Origin: Rubeoparvulum massiliense
Lineage (GTDB): Bacteria; Bacillota; Bacilli; Rubeoparvulales; Rubeoparvulaceae
Direction: 5' to 3'
NCBI RefSeq assembly: GCF_001049895.1
Contig: NZ_CVPE01000004.1
Coordinates: 124,001 to 188,000 of the forward strand
Length of the DNA stretch: 64,000 nucleotides
How positions within the stretch are numbered: the stretch's first letter is position 1; each line of letters begins with the position of its first letter. This document shows positions 8,648 to 17,301 of the stretch, piece by piece. The translations under genes were made by a program, and so were the position numbers. The notes beneath the pieces are model-generated. The model saw only the letters and a program-made list of their open reading frames with translations, was not told where the DNA came from and searched no databases.

Positions 8648-10201
8648 TTAGTCTTTTTTGTATAGTGCTACTATAGTCTCAACATGGCTCGTCATCGGAA
8701 ACATATCCACCGGCTGCACCTCGGCCACTTCATATCCGCCTGCTACCAGCTCTGCCACATTCTTTGCGAGGGTAGAAGGATTACAGGAGACGTAGACCAT
8801 GCGCTGCGGTTGGACTTTTAGGATCGTGCGGATCAGACTGGAATCGAGTCCTGTCCGTGGAGGGTCTACGACGAGTACATCGGGAATGAAGCCCTCTTCC
8901 ACCCAGGCAGGGAGGACCTCTTCAGCTTTGCCTGTTAGAAACTGTACGTTTTTGATCCCATTCCGCTCTGCATTGGCCCAGGCATCTTCAATGGCCTCTG
9001 GGGTAATATCCATTCCTCGTACCTCAGCAGCATCTTGGGCTAGCCAGAGAGCAATGGTGCCAGAGCCACAGTAGGCATCCACGACGTTTTCCGTTCCTGT
9101 TAATTGTGCTTGGCGCTTCACCTCATGGTAGAGGTGCACGGTTTGCTGTGGATTCAACTGGAAAAAGGAACGTGGAGAGAGGGCATAGCTCAGTTCGCCT
9201 AGTCGCTCTTCTATCTGCTCTTGACCCCAGAGAATACGCGTATCATTCCCGAAGACGAGGGAAGTCTTGATGGGATTGATATTTTGGGCAATGGTGACTA
9301 ACTCTGGGAGCTGGAAGCGCAGCTCTAACACCAATTCCTTGAGTCGTGGAAGATTGTCGGTGGCGGTTACCAATGTTAGCTGCGCTTGATTCGTGGCAAA
9401 GGCGTAGCGGGCTACAATGGTTCGGATCACACCAGTATCCTTCCGTTCATCATAGGGAGGCACCTTGAAATCTGCCAATAGCTTCTTCGTCACATTCAAG
9501 ATGTGGTTCAGCTTCGGATGATGAACCTGACAAGATGACATCTCCACCAGGTTATGGCTCCCCATTTCGTAGAGACCTGTGAGTAGCTCGCCCTTGGCAC
9601 CTCGTCCTACCTGAACCTGTATTTTATTACGATAGCCCCAGGGATTCTCCATTCCCATGGTAGGCTTCACTTCGACATGGAGATTTGGAACATATTTTTG
9701 AAAGGAGTCGATAACGATCTGCCGTTTTGCCTCCAATTGGCCTGCATAATCAAGATGCTGAAGCTGGCAGCCTCCGCATGCTTCATACTGTTCGCATGGA
9801 GGGGTAAGGCGCTGTGATGATGGGTTTTTAATACTGACCAGCTTACCCCGGGCAAACCTCTCATTCTCATCGATAACCATCACCATCACTTCTTCCTGGG
9901 GAAGTGCACCCGGTACGAAGATGATCTTCTTCTGGTAGTAACCAATTCCCTCCCCATTGATCCCGATGCTTTTAATGGTAATGGGAAGGTATTTCCCGAC
10001 GATGGATTCCCGTTTGGAATACCGCTTCGAACCTTGACCATGCCGCTGTTTCTGTTCTCTTGGTTCTCTTGATTCTCTTGGCTCTCTCTTATCCCTGGTC
10101 TCTTTGCTATCTCTTGGGCCTCTTGACTTTCTTGGTCCACTTGTTGGTCTTGATTGATTTGATTTTCTACCCTGTCCTCGACCTGTTCCTGCTGGAGTCA
10201 T
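8648..10201 (-). CDS. rlmD: 23S rRNA (uracil-C5) methyltransferase, RlmCD/RlmD type (copy 1)
   Basis: TrmA/RumA-family SAM-dependent enzyme that methylates uracil in 23S rRNA. After a charged tail comes a TRAM RNA-binding domain (about 70-130), a 4Fe-4S cysteine set ('CEQYEACGGC' near 135 plus a Cys in 'SSCQVHH' near 225), a SAM-binding motif 'VDAYCGSGT' near 380, and the catalytic loop 'VSCNPSTL' near 475. The first about 65 residues are unusual: rich in Arg, Glu, Pro, Gly and Ser with repeated RE(P/S)RE units. This tail could be a disordered RNA-binding extension or a start chosen too far upstream. A shorter-tailed paralogue lies at 46447-47901. The 3' end borders the AT-rich hsd segment. 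Confidence 0.93.
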   Translation of the reverse strand: MTPAGTGRGQGRKSNQSRPTSGPRKSRGPRDSKETRDKREPRESREPREQKQRHGQGSKRYSKRESIVGKYLPITIKSIGINGEGIGYYQKKIIFVPGALPQEEVMVMVIDENERFARGKLVSIKNPSSQRLTPPCEQYEACGGCQLQHLDYAGQLEAKRQIVIDSFQKYVPNLHVEVKPTMGMENPWGYRNKIQVQVGRGAKGELLTGLYEMGSHNLVEMSSCQVHHPKLNHILNVTKKLLADFKVPPYDERKDTGVIRTIVARYAFATNQAQLTLVTATDNLPRLKELVLELRFQLPELVTIAQNINPIKTSLVFGNDTRILWGQEQIEERLGELSYALSPRSFFQLNPQQTVHLYHEVKRQAQLTGTENVVDAYCGSGTIALWLAQDAAEVRGMDITPEAIEDAWANAERNGIKNVQFLTGKAEEVLPAWVEEGFIPDVLVVDPPRTGLDSSLIRTILKVQPQRMVYVSCNPSTLAKNVAELVAGGYEVAEVQPVDMFPMTSHVETIVALYKKD

Positions 10202-10337
10202 CTTCCTTAATCCCCCTGTGATGATATTTTACGATCTATTTTATATGGTCTCATGGTACGGATTGATTTAGTCACTTGTTTCCTCATTGCACCTCGAAGC
10301 CACTTAGGTACACGCATTAAGTATACGCAAGAAAAAG

Positions 10338-10391
10338 TCAAAAAACATCCCCCGCTTCGAGACAAATTCATCTCGTTCACAGGGGCGTGAT
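10338..10391 (-). terminator. Terminator after proline dehydrogenase
   Basis: On the minus strand a GC-rich stem (GCCCC / GGGGG outer, CGAGA / TCTCG inner) is followed by TTTTTT and a second T-rich stretch. It lies 26 nt beyond the proline dehydrogenase stop. Confidence 0.75.
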
Positions 10392-10416
10392 GCTGCGCAT
10401 AAAGATATAGCCTTCC

Positions 10417-11340
10417 TTATTTTTTAAACATACCTTTCAACACAAAGGCCACGTTGGCTGGACGTTCGGCTAAACGGCGCATGAAGTAGCCATACCAGTC
10501 ATTACCATAGGGCACATAGACACGCATCTTATAGCCTTCCTTCGCCAATTCCAGCTGTCGTTGGGAGCGGATGCCATAGAGCATCTGGAACTCGAAACGA
10601 TCCAGAGGAATCTCCTCTTCCGCTACCACCTGCTTCGTATACTGAATCATCGCCTCATCATGGGTGGCGATGGCGGTATAGGCACCGCTTAAGAGATGCA
10701 TGCGGATGATCTTCTTATAATTCTCGTCTACATCGCCTTTCTCTGGGAAGGCGACAGTAGCTGGCTCCTTATAAGCTCCCTTCACCAGGCGGAGATTGAA
10801 ACCCTCCTCCCCTAATGCCTGCACATCCTCTGCTGTTCGATATAGATATGCTTGAATTACGGTCCCTACATTCTCATAACCTTCCTCACGAAGCTGGCGT
10901 AAGATGGAGAGGGTCACCTCTAAATGGGAATAATCCTCCATATCGATGCGGACGAAATTCCCATGGGAACGGGCGGTATCTAAGATCCCCCGCATATTAC
11001 GGATGCAGAGCTCCCGATCAATATCCAATCCTAAGGAGGTCAGCTTTAAAGAAAGATTGCTCTTCACCCCATGTTCGTGGATCGCCTCTAATGTACGAAT
11101 ACACATAGTAGCCATCTCCTCTGCCTCCTCCACCTTGGAGACAAACTCCCCGAGATAGTCCACCGTACATTCCAGGCCTTGTTCATTCAATTGGCGGATC
11201 TTCTGGATCACCTGATCCACCGTTTCCCCTGCCACAAAGCGGGCTGCACCAAACTTCAAGCCCCATTTTTTTGCCGCTTGATTTAATGTCCGATTTTTCG
11301 ACATGAATAAGAAAAAATTCTTCATCAACTGTTCTGCCAT
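10417..11340 (-). CDS. Proline dehydrogenase
   Basis: FAD enzyme oxidising L-proline to pyrroline-5-carboxylate, first step of proline breakdown. The 307 residues match the compact Gram-positive PutB/FadM type; a TIM-barrel PRODH domain covers about residues 30-300, with 'IDMEDYS', 'LVKGAYKEP', 'ATHDEAMI' and the C-terminal 'YGNDWYGYFMRRLAERP' substrate/FAD motif. An ATG at 11346 overlaps the GAGGAGG ribosome site, so the next ATG at 11340 is the better start. It is a single gene with its own terminator. The second enzyme of the pathway, PruA, is 45 kb away at 56412. Confidence 0.93.
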   Translation of the reverse strand: MAEQLMKNFFLFMSKNRTLNQAAKKWGLKFGAARFVAGETVDQVIQKIRQLNEQGLECTVDYLGEFVSKVEEAEEMATMCIRTLEAIHEHGVKSNLSLKLTSLGLDIDRELCIRNMRGILDTARSHGNFVRIDMEDYSHLEVTLSILRQLREEGYENVGTVIQAYLYRTAEDVQALGEEGFNLRLVKGAYKEPATVAFPEKGDVDENYKKIIRMHLLSGAYTAIATHDEAMIQYTKQVVAEEEIPLDRFEFQMLYGIRSQRQLELAKEGYKMRVYVPYGNDWYGYFMRRLAERPANVAFVLKGMFKK

Positions 11341-11530
11341 CTCCATCCTCCTCTACCTAGATCCAAGGGGTTCTCTCTATAGCCACTCCAACCATCAGTG
11401 TGCTTTTTTCCCTAGCCTTTCGACGTTTTGTAACCGCTTTCATCAATTCTTATTTATTATTGTACATAATATGGTTGGAATGGTGCAATAGCTATTCAAT
11501 TCCTACTTATTCCTTTTTGAACCTAGGGAG

Positions 11531-11565
11531 AAAAAAAGAAGGCCGCTCCCAATGCTAGCGCCTTC
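11531..11565 (-). terminator. Terminator of the arginine operon
   Basis: On the minus strand a stem pairing GAAGGC with GCCTTC is followed by seven T residues, just after the argD stop codon at 11573. Confidence 0.75.
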
Positions 11566-11572
11566 TCAATGG

Positions 11573-12721
11573 CTAGTTCATATACTCTTTCCAAGCCGCC
11601 ATAATCCGATCCACCGCTTCATCCATCTCCTCCTTCGATACAATGATTGGAGGTAAGAGACGGATCACATGAGGACCTGCGCCCAATGTCAGTAGTTGTT
11701 TTTCCCGCATTATAGCAAGGAGTGGCGCTACCTCAAACGAGGTCTCAATCCCCAGGATTAAGCCTTGCCCCCGGATCTCCTGCAAGCCTGGTAAACCAGC
11801 AAGCCGCGCTTCTAATTGCTTTTTCAGATACTCACCTTTTGCCACCACATCTTGGAGAAAGCTCTCTTCAAAGATCACTTGCAGGGTAGCATTAGCTGCT
11901 GCCATGGCTAAAGGGTTCCCGCCAAAGGTGGAGCCATGACTTCCTGGACCAAAGGCCTCCAATAGCTGTTCCTTCCCAATCACTGCGCCCACTGGAAAAC
12001 CATTCCCTAATCCCTTGGCCACGCTGATGATATCTGGAGATATTCCATAATGCTGATAGGCAAAGGGTTTACCTGTTCTCCCGATCCCTGTCTGCACCTC
12101 ATCTACAATGAGCAAGGCTCCATACTCTCTGCACAGCTGCTCTGCTGCTTGGATAAAGGAGGGATCCCCAGGATTCACGCCGCCTTCCCCTTGAATCACC
12201 TCTAACATGATGGCTGCTGTTTCCTGATCCATCGCTTGCTGAAGCTGTTCCACATCGTTATAGGGGACATAGACGAAGGTAGGTAACATGGGTCCGTAGC
12301 CAACCTTCACCTTATCCTGACCGGTGGCAGCCATGGTCGCGAAGGTCCTGCCATGGAAGGACTGCTCGAAGGTGATGATTTTCCATTTTCCTGTTGCCTT
12401 TCGCGCTAGTTTAATCGCCGCTTCATTGGCTTCTGCCCCACTATTGCAGAAAAAGACCCGATCACCAGAGCTATGCTGAACGAGACGCTCTGCCACCTCC
12501 TCTTGCAAGGAATTTTGAAAAAGATTGGAGACATGCCATACCTGATCTAATTGGGCATGGACTGCTTCAAGCACCTTCGGATGACGATGGCCTAGATTAC
12601 AGACGGCAATACCTGCGATAAAGTCAAGATAGCGTTTCCCATCACGGGCGGTGACCCAAGCACCCTCCCCATGGGTAATCTCTAGATCCCAGCGCTGATA
12701 TGTTGGAAATAACGCACTCAT
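11573..12721 (-). CDS. argD: Acetylornithine aminotransferase
   Basis: Class III PLP aminotransferase converting N-acetylglutamate semialdehyde to N-acetylornithine. 382 residues, normal for ArgD. Visible motifs: '[15 protein letters not shown]' near residue 95, '[13 protein letters not shown]' near 210, and the PLP lysine in '[15 protein letters not shown]' near 240. Its ATG overlaps the argB stop (ATGA), so argB and argD are translationally coupled. Last gene of the argCJBD operon. Specificity for acetylornithine rather than ornithine is inferred from the operon. Confidence 0.95.
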   Translation of the reverse strand: MSALFPTYQRWDLEITHGEGAWVTARDGKRYLDFIAGIAVCNLGHRHPKVLEAVHAQLDQVWHVSNLFQNSLQEEVAERLVQHSSGDRVFFCNSGAEANEAAIKLARKATGKWKIITFEQSFHGRTFATMAATGQDKVKVGYGPMLPTFVYVPYNDVEQLQQAMDQETAAIMLEVIQGEGGVNPGDPSFIQAAEQLCREYGALLIVDEVQTGIGRTGKPFAYQHYGISPDIISVAKGLGNGFPVGAVIGKEQLLEAFGPGSHGSTFGGNPLAMAAANATLQVIFEESFLQDVVAKGEYLKKQLEARLAGLPGLQEIRGQGLILGIETSFEVAPLLAIMREKQLLTLGAGPHVIRLLPPIIVSKEEMDEAVDRIMAAWKEYMN

Positions 12722-13509
12722 TCTAGCACCCCCGTACTCTTCTTAATGGTTGTTCCCATCATTTCTCCTCCTACCATTAGACTGCTTAATCCACTTACAA
12801 TCATCGCTTCATGGATACCACCCTGGAGACTGTGGAGCGCTGCCTCCACCTTCGGGAGCATCCCGCCATAGATTGTGCCATCAGCAACCATGGCATGGAT
12901 ATCCGCAGTGGTCACTTCCTCGATGACCTGATTATTAATGATGATGCCTGCCACATCAGTGACGAAGAGGAGCTTGCTGGCACCTAGAGCTGCTGCAATA
13001 GCCCCAGCGGCCGAATCGGCATTAACATTGTAGCGATCGGCACCGTCTAGCCCCATGGCAACTGGAGCGATGACTGGAACCATCTCCATGGCTAGCAACT
13101 GATGGAGGAAGGACGCATTCACCTCCATCACTTCACCAACGAGACCTAGTCGCTCCACATCCTTGGCCTTCGCCTTGAGGAGACCGCCATCATATCCTGA
13201 AAGTCCCACCGCAGCCACCCCTGCCTTTTGTAAACGACGAACCAGCATTCCATTCAGTTCTCCTGATAGAACCAGATCCACCACACGTAGCACCGCGGTC
13301 GATGTTTTTCTCAGCCCATCCACGAATTGACTCTCAATCTTTAACTGTTCCAGCAGCTGCTGAATGCTTGGTCCGCCACCATGAACGATGATCGGTTGCT
13401 TACCTGCCTCCTTTAATGCTTTGATGCTTTGGAAAAACTCATCAGATAGGCTCTCTAATACGCTCCCTCCACATTTGACGATAATGATCTCGCCACCAAT
13501 TTCGCCCAT
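12718..13509 (-). CDS. argB: Acetylglutamate kinase
   Basis: Phosphorylates N-acetyl-L-glutamate, the second step of arginine synthesis. 263 residues of the amino-acid-kinase fold, with the phosphate loop '[10 protein letters not shown]' at the N-terminus, 'HGGGPSI' near residue 43, and '[13 protein letters not shown]' near 160 for substrate and ATP binding. No N-terminal helix of the arginine-sensitive hexameric type was seen, so feedback inhibition is uncertain. It follows argJ after a 75-nt gap and overlaps argD by 4 nt. Confidence 0.96.
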   Translation of the reverse strand: MGEIGGEIIIVKCGGSVLESLSDEFFQSIKALKEAGKQPIIVHGGGPSIQQLLEQLKIESQFVDGLRKTSTAVLRVVDLVLSGELNGMLVRRLQKAGVAAVGLSGYDGGLLKAKAKDVERLGLVGEVMEVNASFLHQLLAMEMVPVIAPVAMGLDGADRYNVNADSAAGAIAAALGASKLLFVTDVAGIIINNQVIEEVTTADIHAMVADGTIYGGMLPKVEAALHSLQGGIHEAMIVSGLSSLMVGGEMMGTTIKKSTGVLE

Positions 13510-13584
13510 CTCATCCTCTCCCTTCTACGCCTCTTGACCAATCTTTGCTTTCCAAGCACCTTGAGCACATTAACACCGCAGACC

Positions 13585-14808
13585 TCACGTTGTATAACTG
13601 GCGTTGATGCGTACATAGGCATAGGTGAGATCGCAGCCCCAGGCCTTTCCATAGCCCTCTCCTTGATTCAAGTGGATGGAGATCTGAATCTCCTCATTGG
13701 CTAAATAATGACGAATCCCCTCGTCTGAAAAAGCGAGTGGTTGACTACGATTTATCATCTGAAACGGTCCAATGGCGATATCCACGAGATCAGGATCGAT
13801 GGGAACACCACTCTTTCCAATAGCCATCATGATCCGCCCCCAGTTAGGGTCTTCCCCATAGATGGCGGTTTTCACAAGATCGGAGCCCACCACTGCCTTC
13901 GCCACCTTCCCTGCCTCCTCATCCCCCTCAGCACCGAAGACCTCTACCTCAATCAGTTTCGTTGCCCCTTCACCATCGCGGGCGATCATGCGAGCTAAAT
14001 CCTCGCATACCTTGAGGAGAAGCTCCTCAAACTTCCACCACTCCGTATGGTCTGGCGTTAACGGCTCGTTACCTGCAAGGCCATTGGCCATGACGATGAC
14101 CATGTCATTGGTTGATGTATCTCCATCCACCGTGATCCGGTTAAAGGTTACATCCGTCACCACTCGGAGCTCCTGCTGCAGTACATCATGCTGTATGACC
14201 GCATCGGTGGTAATAAAGGCGAGCATGGTCGCCATATTAGGTGCAATCATCCCGGAGCCCTTGGCGATGCCCGCTAAGGTTACGAGCTTTCCATCAATGG
14301 TTGTCTGGTAGCATGATGACTTCTCCCTTGTATCGGTGGTAAGAATGGCCTGGGCAAACGCCTCTGCAGCGAGATCATCCACTTCCGGATGTAATTGGGC
14401 AATTCCCGGTACGATCTTCTCCATGGGCATGGCCTGACCGATCACCCCTGTGGAGGCAACAGCCACATGATGTTCCTGCAGGGAAAATTGCTGGGCGGTC
14501 ACAGCCCGCATGGTATAAGCATCGGTAATCCCTTGCTTCCCTGTGCAGGCATTGGCATTCCCACTATTGACAATCACCGCTTGTAGCCGGCCTTCCTGCT
14601 GAAGACTAGCCTTGGTTACGCCAATGGGAGCTGCCTTCACCCGATTCATGGTATAGACCGCTGCCGCCTCAGCGGGTACCGTACTAAGAAGAATCCCTAG
14701 ATCGTTTCGTTTTCGCTTCACCCCCGTATGAAGCCCTGCTGCTGAAAAACCCTGAGGTGTAATGATGGAGCCGTCCTCTACTTTGATCACCTCATCCATG
14801 GTGTTCAA
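13585..14808 (-). CDS. argJ: Glutamate N-acetyltransferase / amino-acid acetyltransferase ArgJ
   Basis: Recycles the acetyl group from acetylornithine to glutamate and may also make acetylglutamate from acetyl-CoA. The 407-residue precursor normally self-cleaves before a Thr; here the site is 'PNMATMLAF' with the Thr nucleophile near residue 195, giving alpha and beta chains. The chosen start is a TTG at 14808 because GGGGAG lies 7 nt upstream; the ATG three codons later is too far from it. The presence of ArgJ with no argA or argE nearby fits the cyclic pathway. Confidence 0.95.
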   Translation of the reverse strand: MNTMDEVIKVEDGSIITPQGFSAAGLHTGVKRKRNDLGILLSTVPAEAAAVYTMNRVKAAPIGVTKASLQQEGRLQAVIVNSGNANACTGKQGITDAYTMRAVTAQQFSLQEHHVAVASTGVIGQAMPMEKIVPGIAQLHPEVDDLAAEAFAQAILTTDTREKSSCYQTTIDGKLVTLAGIAKGSGMIAPNMATMLAFITTDAVIQHDVLQQELRVVTDVTFNRITVDGDTSTNDMVIVMANGLAGNEPLTPDHTEWWKFEELLLKVCEDLARMIARDGEGATKLIEVEVFGAEGDEEAGKVAKAVVGSDLVKTAIYGEDPNWGRIMMAIGKSGVPIDPDLVDIAIGPFQMINRSQPLAFSDEGIRHYLANEEIQISIHLNQGEGYGKAWGCDLTYAYVRINASYTT

Positions 14809-14833
14809 TTGCTTTCTCCCCTTTCCTTGGGTG

Positions 14834-15865
14834 CTATGGATAGATGGGCGTGAAGTTCAAACCTAACGCTTCATCCCATCCACACATCAGGTTGGCATTT
14901 TGAACGGCCTGCCCTGCTGCACCCTTCATTAAATTATCAATGACACTAACAACCGTGATCCGTCCTGTCCGTTCATCATAAGCGAGCCCAAGGTCACAAT
15001 AGTTTGAGCCTGTCACTTCCTTCGTGGCTGGGAAGGTTCCTGCTCGTCGTAAGCGGATAAAGGGCTCGCCTGCATAATAATGAGCATAGAGCTGCCATAG
15101 GCGTTCTGCTGTCATCTCTTGATTCACTGTTGCGTAGATGGTCGCCATAATTCCCCTCGTCATGGGTACAAGATGCGTGCTGAAGGTGATGGGCTCTTCA
15201 TCCCCCCATTTTTGCAACATCTGCTCAATCTCTGGGATATGCTGGTGGGCATTCACTTTATAAATTTTTAGATTCTCATTCACCTCACCATAATGATTAC
15301 CGAGGCTAGGTGTACGCCCTGCCCCAGAAACCCCTGATTTAGCATCGATGATGATGGAGGCAGGTTCCACAACACCCTCCTGAACAAGGGGAGCCAGTCC
15401 CAGTAAGGTAGCGGTAGGATAGCATCCTGGATTGGCCACAAGACATGCGTCTTGAATCTCTTCCCGTTCCCACTCGGTTAAACCATACACTCCTTCATCA
15501 ACCCAGCCCTTCGGTGCTGCCCCATAGCCATACCAGTGTTCATATAATTCAGTCTCCTTTAGGCGAAAATCTCCGGATAAGTCCACCACCCGGCAACCTG
15601 CCTCCAACAGATGGGGTACTAATTGACTGGAGACCCCACTCGGCGTTGCTGTGAACACCAGATCCGTCTGCTTCGCAATGACTTCCGCATCAATTGCTTC
15701 CAGCGTTCGATTCACCCCAGCCAAGTGAGGGTAAATCTCATCCAAGCGTTGCCCCTCCTGCGAGGATGTGTAGACCGCCGCTACAGAAAACTGGGGATGA
15801 GCTAAGAGTAATCGCAGCAGCTCCGCACCTCCATACCCTGTCACACCAATCACGGCCACTTTCAA
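14834..15865 (-). CDS. argC: N-acetyl-gamma-glutamyl-phosphate reductase
   Basis: NADPH-dependent reductase, third step of arginine synthesis. 343 residues: an N-terminal Rossmann motif 'GVTGYGGAELLRLL' (about 7-20), active-site Cys in 'NPGCYPTATLLGL' near 147, and a semialdehyde-dehydrogenase dimerisation domain with 'SGVSGAGRTPS' near 190 and a His in 'STHLVPMTRG' near 233. It starts at TTG 15865, supported by GAGGTG seven nt upstream; the nearby ATG is out of frame. First gene of the arg operon. Confidence 0.96.
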   Translation of the reverse strand: MKVAVIGVTGYGGAELLRLLLAHPQFSVAAVYTSSQEGQRLDEIYPHLAGVNRTLEAIDAEVIAKQTDLVFTATPSGVSSQLVPHLLEAGCRVVDLSGDFRLKETELYEHWYGYGAAPKGWVDEGVYGLTEWEREEIQDACLVANPGCYPTATLLGLAPLVQEGVVEPASIIIDAKSGVSGAGRTPSLGNHYGEVNENLKIYKVNAHQHIPEIEQMLQKWGDEEPITFSTHLVPMTRGIMATIYATVNQEMTAERLWQLYAHYYAGEPFIRLRRAGTFPATKEVTGSNYCDLGLAYDERTGRITVVSVIDNLMKGAAGQAVQNANLMCGWDEALGLNFTPIYP

Positions 15866-15898
15866 ATTTCATCACCTCAAAAAATGATATTAAGGCTT

Positions 15899-15940
15899 AT
15901 TATAATGATGTATAAATATAATTGCAATAGTATATTTATA
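15899..15940 (-). promoter_or_regulatory. argC promoter with overlapping ArgR/AhrC-like operator
   Basis: On the minus strand TTGCAA (15922-15927) and TATAAT (15899-15904) are separated by exactly 17 bp, a strong sigma-A promoter. A perfect inverted repeat (TATAAATATA at 15911-15920, TATATTTATA at 15931-15940, around an ATTGCAAT centre) covers the -35 and spacer. AT-rich palindromes of this kind overlapping the promoter fit the ArgR/AhrC family, which represses arg genes with arginine; the exact match to the known ARG box is only partial. Confidence 0.65.
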
Positions 15941-15964
15941 AATAATCTGTTTATTACAGCAATT

Positions 15965-16055
15965 TAAAAAAGAAAATAAAAAAGCACCCCTTTTGAACCG
16001 CATCTCAATCGTTGGGTATTCCAAACCATTGAAGATGCAGTTCTTGATCGGTGCT
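15965..16055 (-). terminator. Long-stem terminator between ytpB and the arg promoter
   Basis: On the minus strand an imperfect stem-loop of about 70 nt begins AGCACC and closes GGTGCT, with inner paired blocks (GAAC/GTTC, GCATC/GATGC, CAAT/ATTG, TTGG/CCAA), and is followed by TTTTTTATTTTCTTTTTT. It would stop transcripts coming from ytpB before the arg promoter. Confidence 0.65.
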
Positions 16056-16141
16056 CCTTGCATTGCATAGCATTAAACTTTGAAATATTACAAATCCCAT
16101 TCGTCTAAAGGTTAAATCTCCGCATCATTTATTTTATTCAG

Positions 16142-16181
16142 AACCCCATTGAACTTGAAACTGTCCAAGTCCAATGGGGTT
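16142..16181. other. Hairpin after ytpB without T-tract
   Basis: AACCCCATTG ... CAATGGGGTT arms with a further ACTTG/CAAGT inner pair. It starts 11 nt past the ytpB stop but is not followed by a T-run on either strand, so it may stabilise the mRNA 3' end rather than terminate. Confidence 0.45.
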
Positions 16182-16191
16182 GATGACAGAA

Positions 16192-17238
16192 TTATGAATG
16201 GGTTAACTGGCGAATCAGCTTCCCCTGCCATGCAAAATATCGGGTTCGCCAGCCTGCTTCACTCAGGAGTTGACGTGCAACTAGTGCCACATCCTCCTGA
16301 CCAGCTACCTTCCGATCAGAGAGATAGATGGCTAGCAAGCCATCAACAATGAGGCGATGAAAAGGATGGAGCTGCTTCGCTTTCTTCTTCGCCTCCTGAA
16401 CAAAGAGCCGAAGACGCTCGATGATCTCACGAGGGTTGGCATAATAATGGACAAAATTGAGATCGCCACCCTTGCGATCCTCCTCCTGATCAATGAGGTA
16501 ATCTAATAAAATATGTAAGCCTGTGATGGCTGGAAAATAGGCGTTGCAGAGTTCCTCTACCCCTTCAGTTGCCAAAGAGGGGTTGGTGGCTTTTGCAAAC
16601 AGCGCGAACATCCCTAATGTGGAGCCGGTGGCTGCAGCAAACTCCTGCCAATAGAGTTGAGGATAAATCGGCTGATACCGCTGCCACCACTTCAACAATA
16701 GCGCTTCCCGCTGGCTCCGCTCTACATGCTTATACACTTGTAGATGAACATAGTTATTCACCTGCTGCGTCACCTGCTCCTGAACCAACTCATAGCTCGG
16801 TAGCAATGCGATCATTTGGCGACAGTTCTCTACCAAAGCGGTTAGATACCCGCCATCTTCTCGTTCCGTTCCCAGCGCATAATAATCCTGTATTGATCGC
16901 TTAGGATCTACAGCATCTAGCATCGCCTGATGAAGCTGATGAAAATGGGCACCGTCCATGGAGGTGCTACGATCACAGAGATTATCGAGATAATCACTAA
17001 TGGTCTGCAACGCAACGATAAGGCGGATCAAAGAGGGGCGCCACTCCTTAGCTACTAACGCAGCATAGACCGTCCCTCCCTGACAGTGAAAATGTTTGGT
17101 CTGAATACTAGCGATGGCTTGCTTTCGTAGTTCCATTGAAGGTATCATCTTTGCTCGCTCTAGCCAGCCATCAAGCTCCTCTTCGGTATGAGGAAGAACT
17201 GATTTCTGGATGATTCGAATTAATCTAAACGGTCCCAA
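16192..17238 (-). CDS. ytpB: Tetraprenyl-beta-curcumene synthase family protein (YtpB, DUF2600)
   Basis: A 348-residue DUF2600 protein. The family prototype, YtpB of Bacillus, makes cyclic or linear C35 terpenes from heptaprenyl diphosphate. The fold is all-helical; Asp-rich patches at 'ISDYLDNLCDR' (about residue 88) and 'LLDYLIDQEEDRKGGD' (about 245) are the likely diphosphate/Mg sites. The gene stands alone. The terpene made here cannot be told from sequence. Bacilli use these lipids in membranes and in spore resistance. Confidence 0.88.
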   Translation of the reverse strand: MGPFRLIRIIQKSVLPHTEEELDGWLERAKMIPSMELRKQAIASIQTKHFHCQGGTVYAALVAKEWRPSLIRLIVALQTISDYLDNLCDRSTSMDGAHFHQLHQAMLDAVDPKRSIQDYYALGTEREDGGYLTALVENCRQMIALLPSYELVQEQVTQQVNNYVHLQVYKHVERSQREALLLKWWQRYQPIYPQLYWQEFAAATGSTLGMFALFAKATNPSLATEGVEELCNAYFPAITGLHILLDYLIDQEEDRKGGDLNFVHYYANPREIIERLRLFVQEAKKKAKQLHPFHRLIVDGLLAIYLSDRKVAGQEDVALVARQLLSEAGWRTRYFAWQGKLIRQLTHS

Positions 17239-17301
17239 TCTACCTCACCCTTCCTGCTTCTCTTACGATTGATTATCGAGCCTTACCATCCTATCACTTG
17301 A

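Noticed and set aside
13455-13652. Minus-strand frame between argJ and argB
   Set aside because: It overlaps the ends of both arg genes in another frame, has no ribosome site and no recognisable similarity; treated as a shadow.
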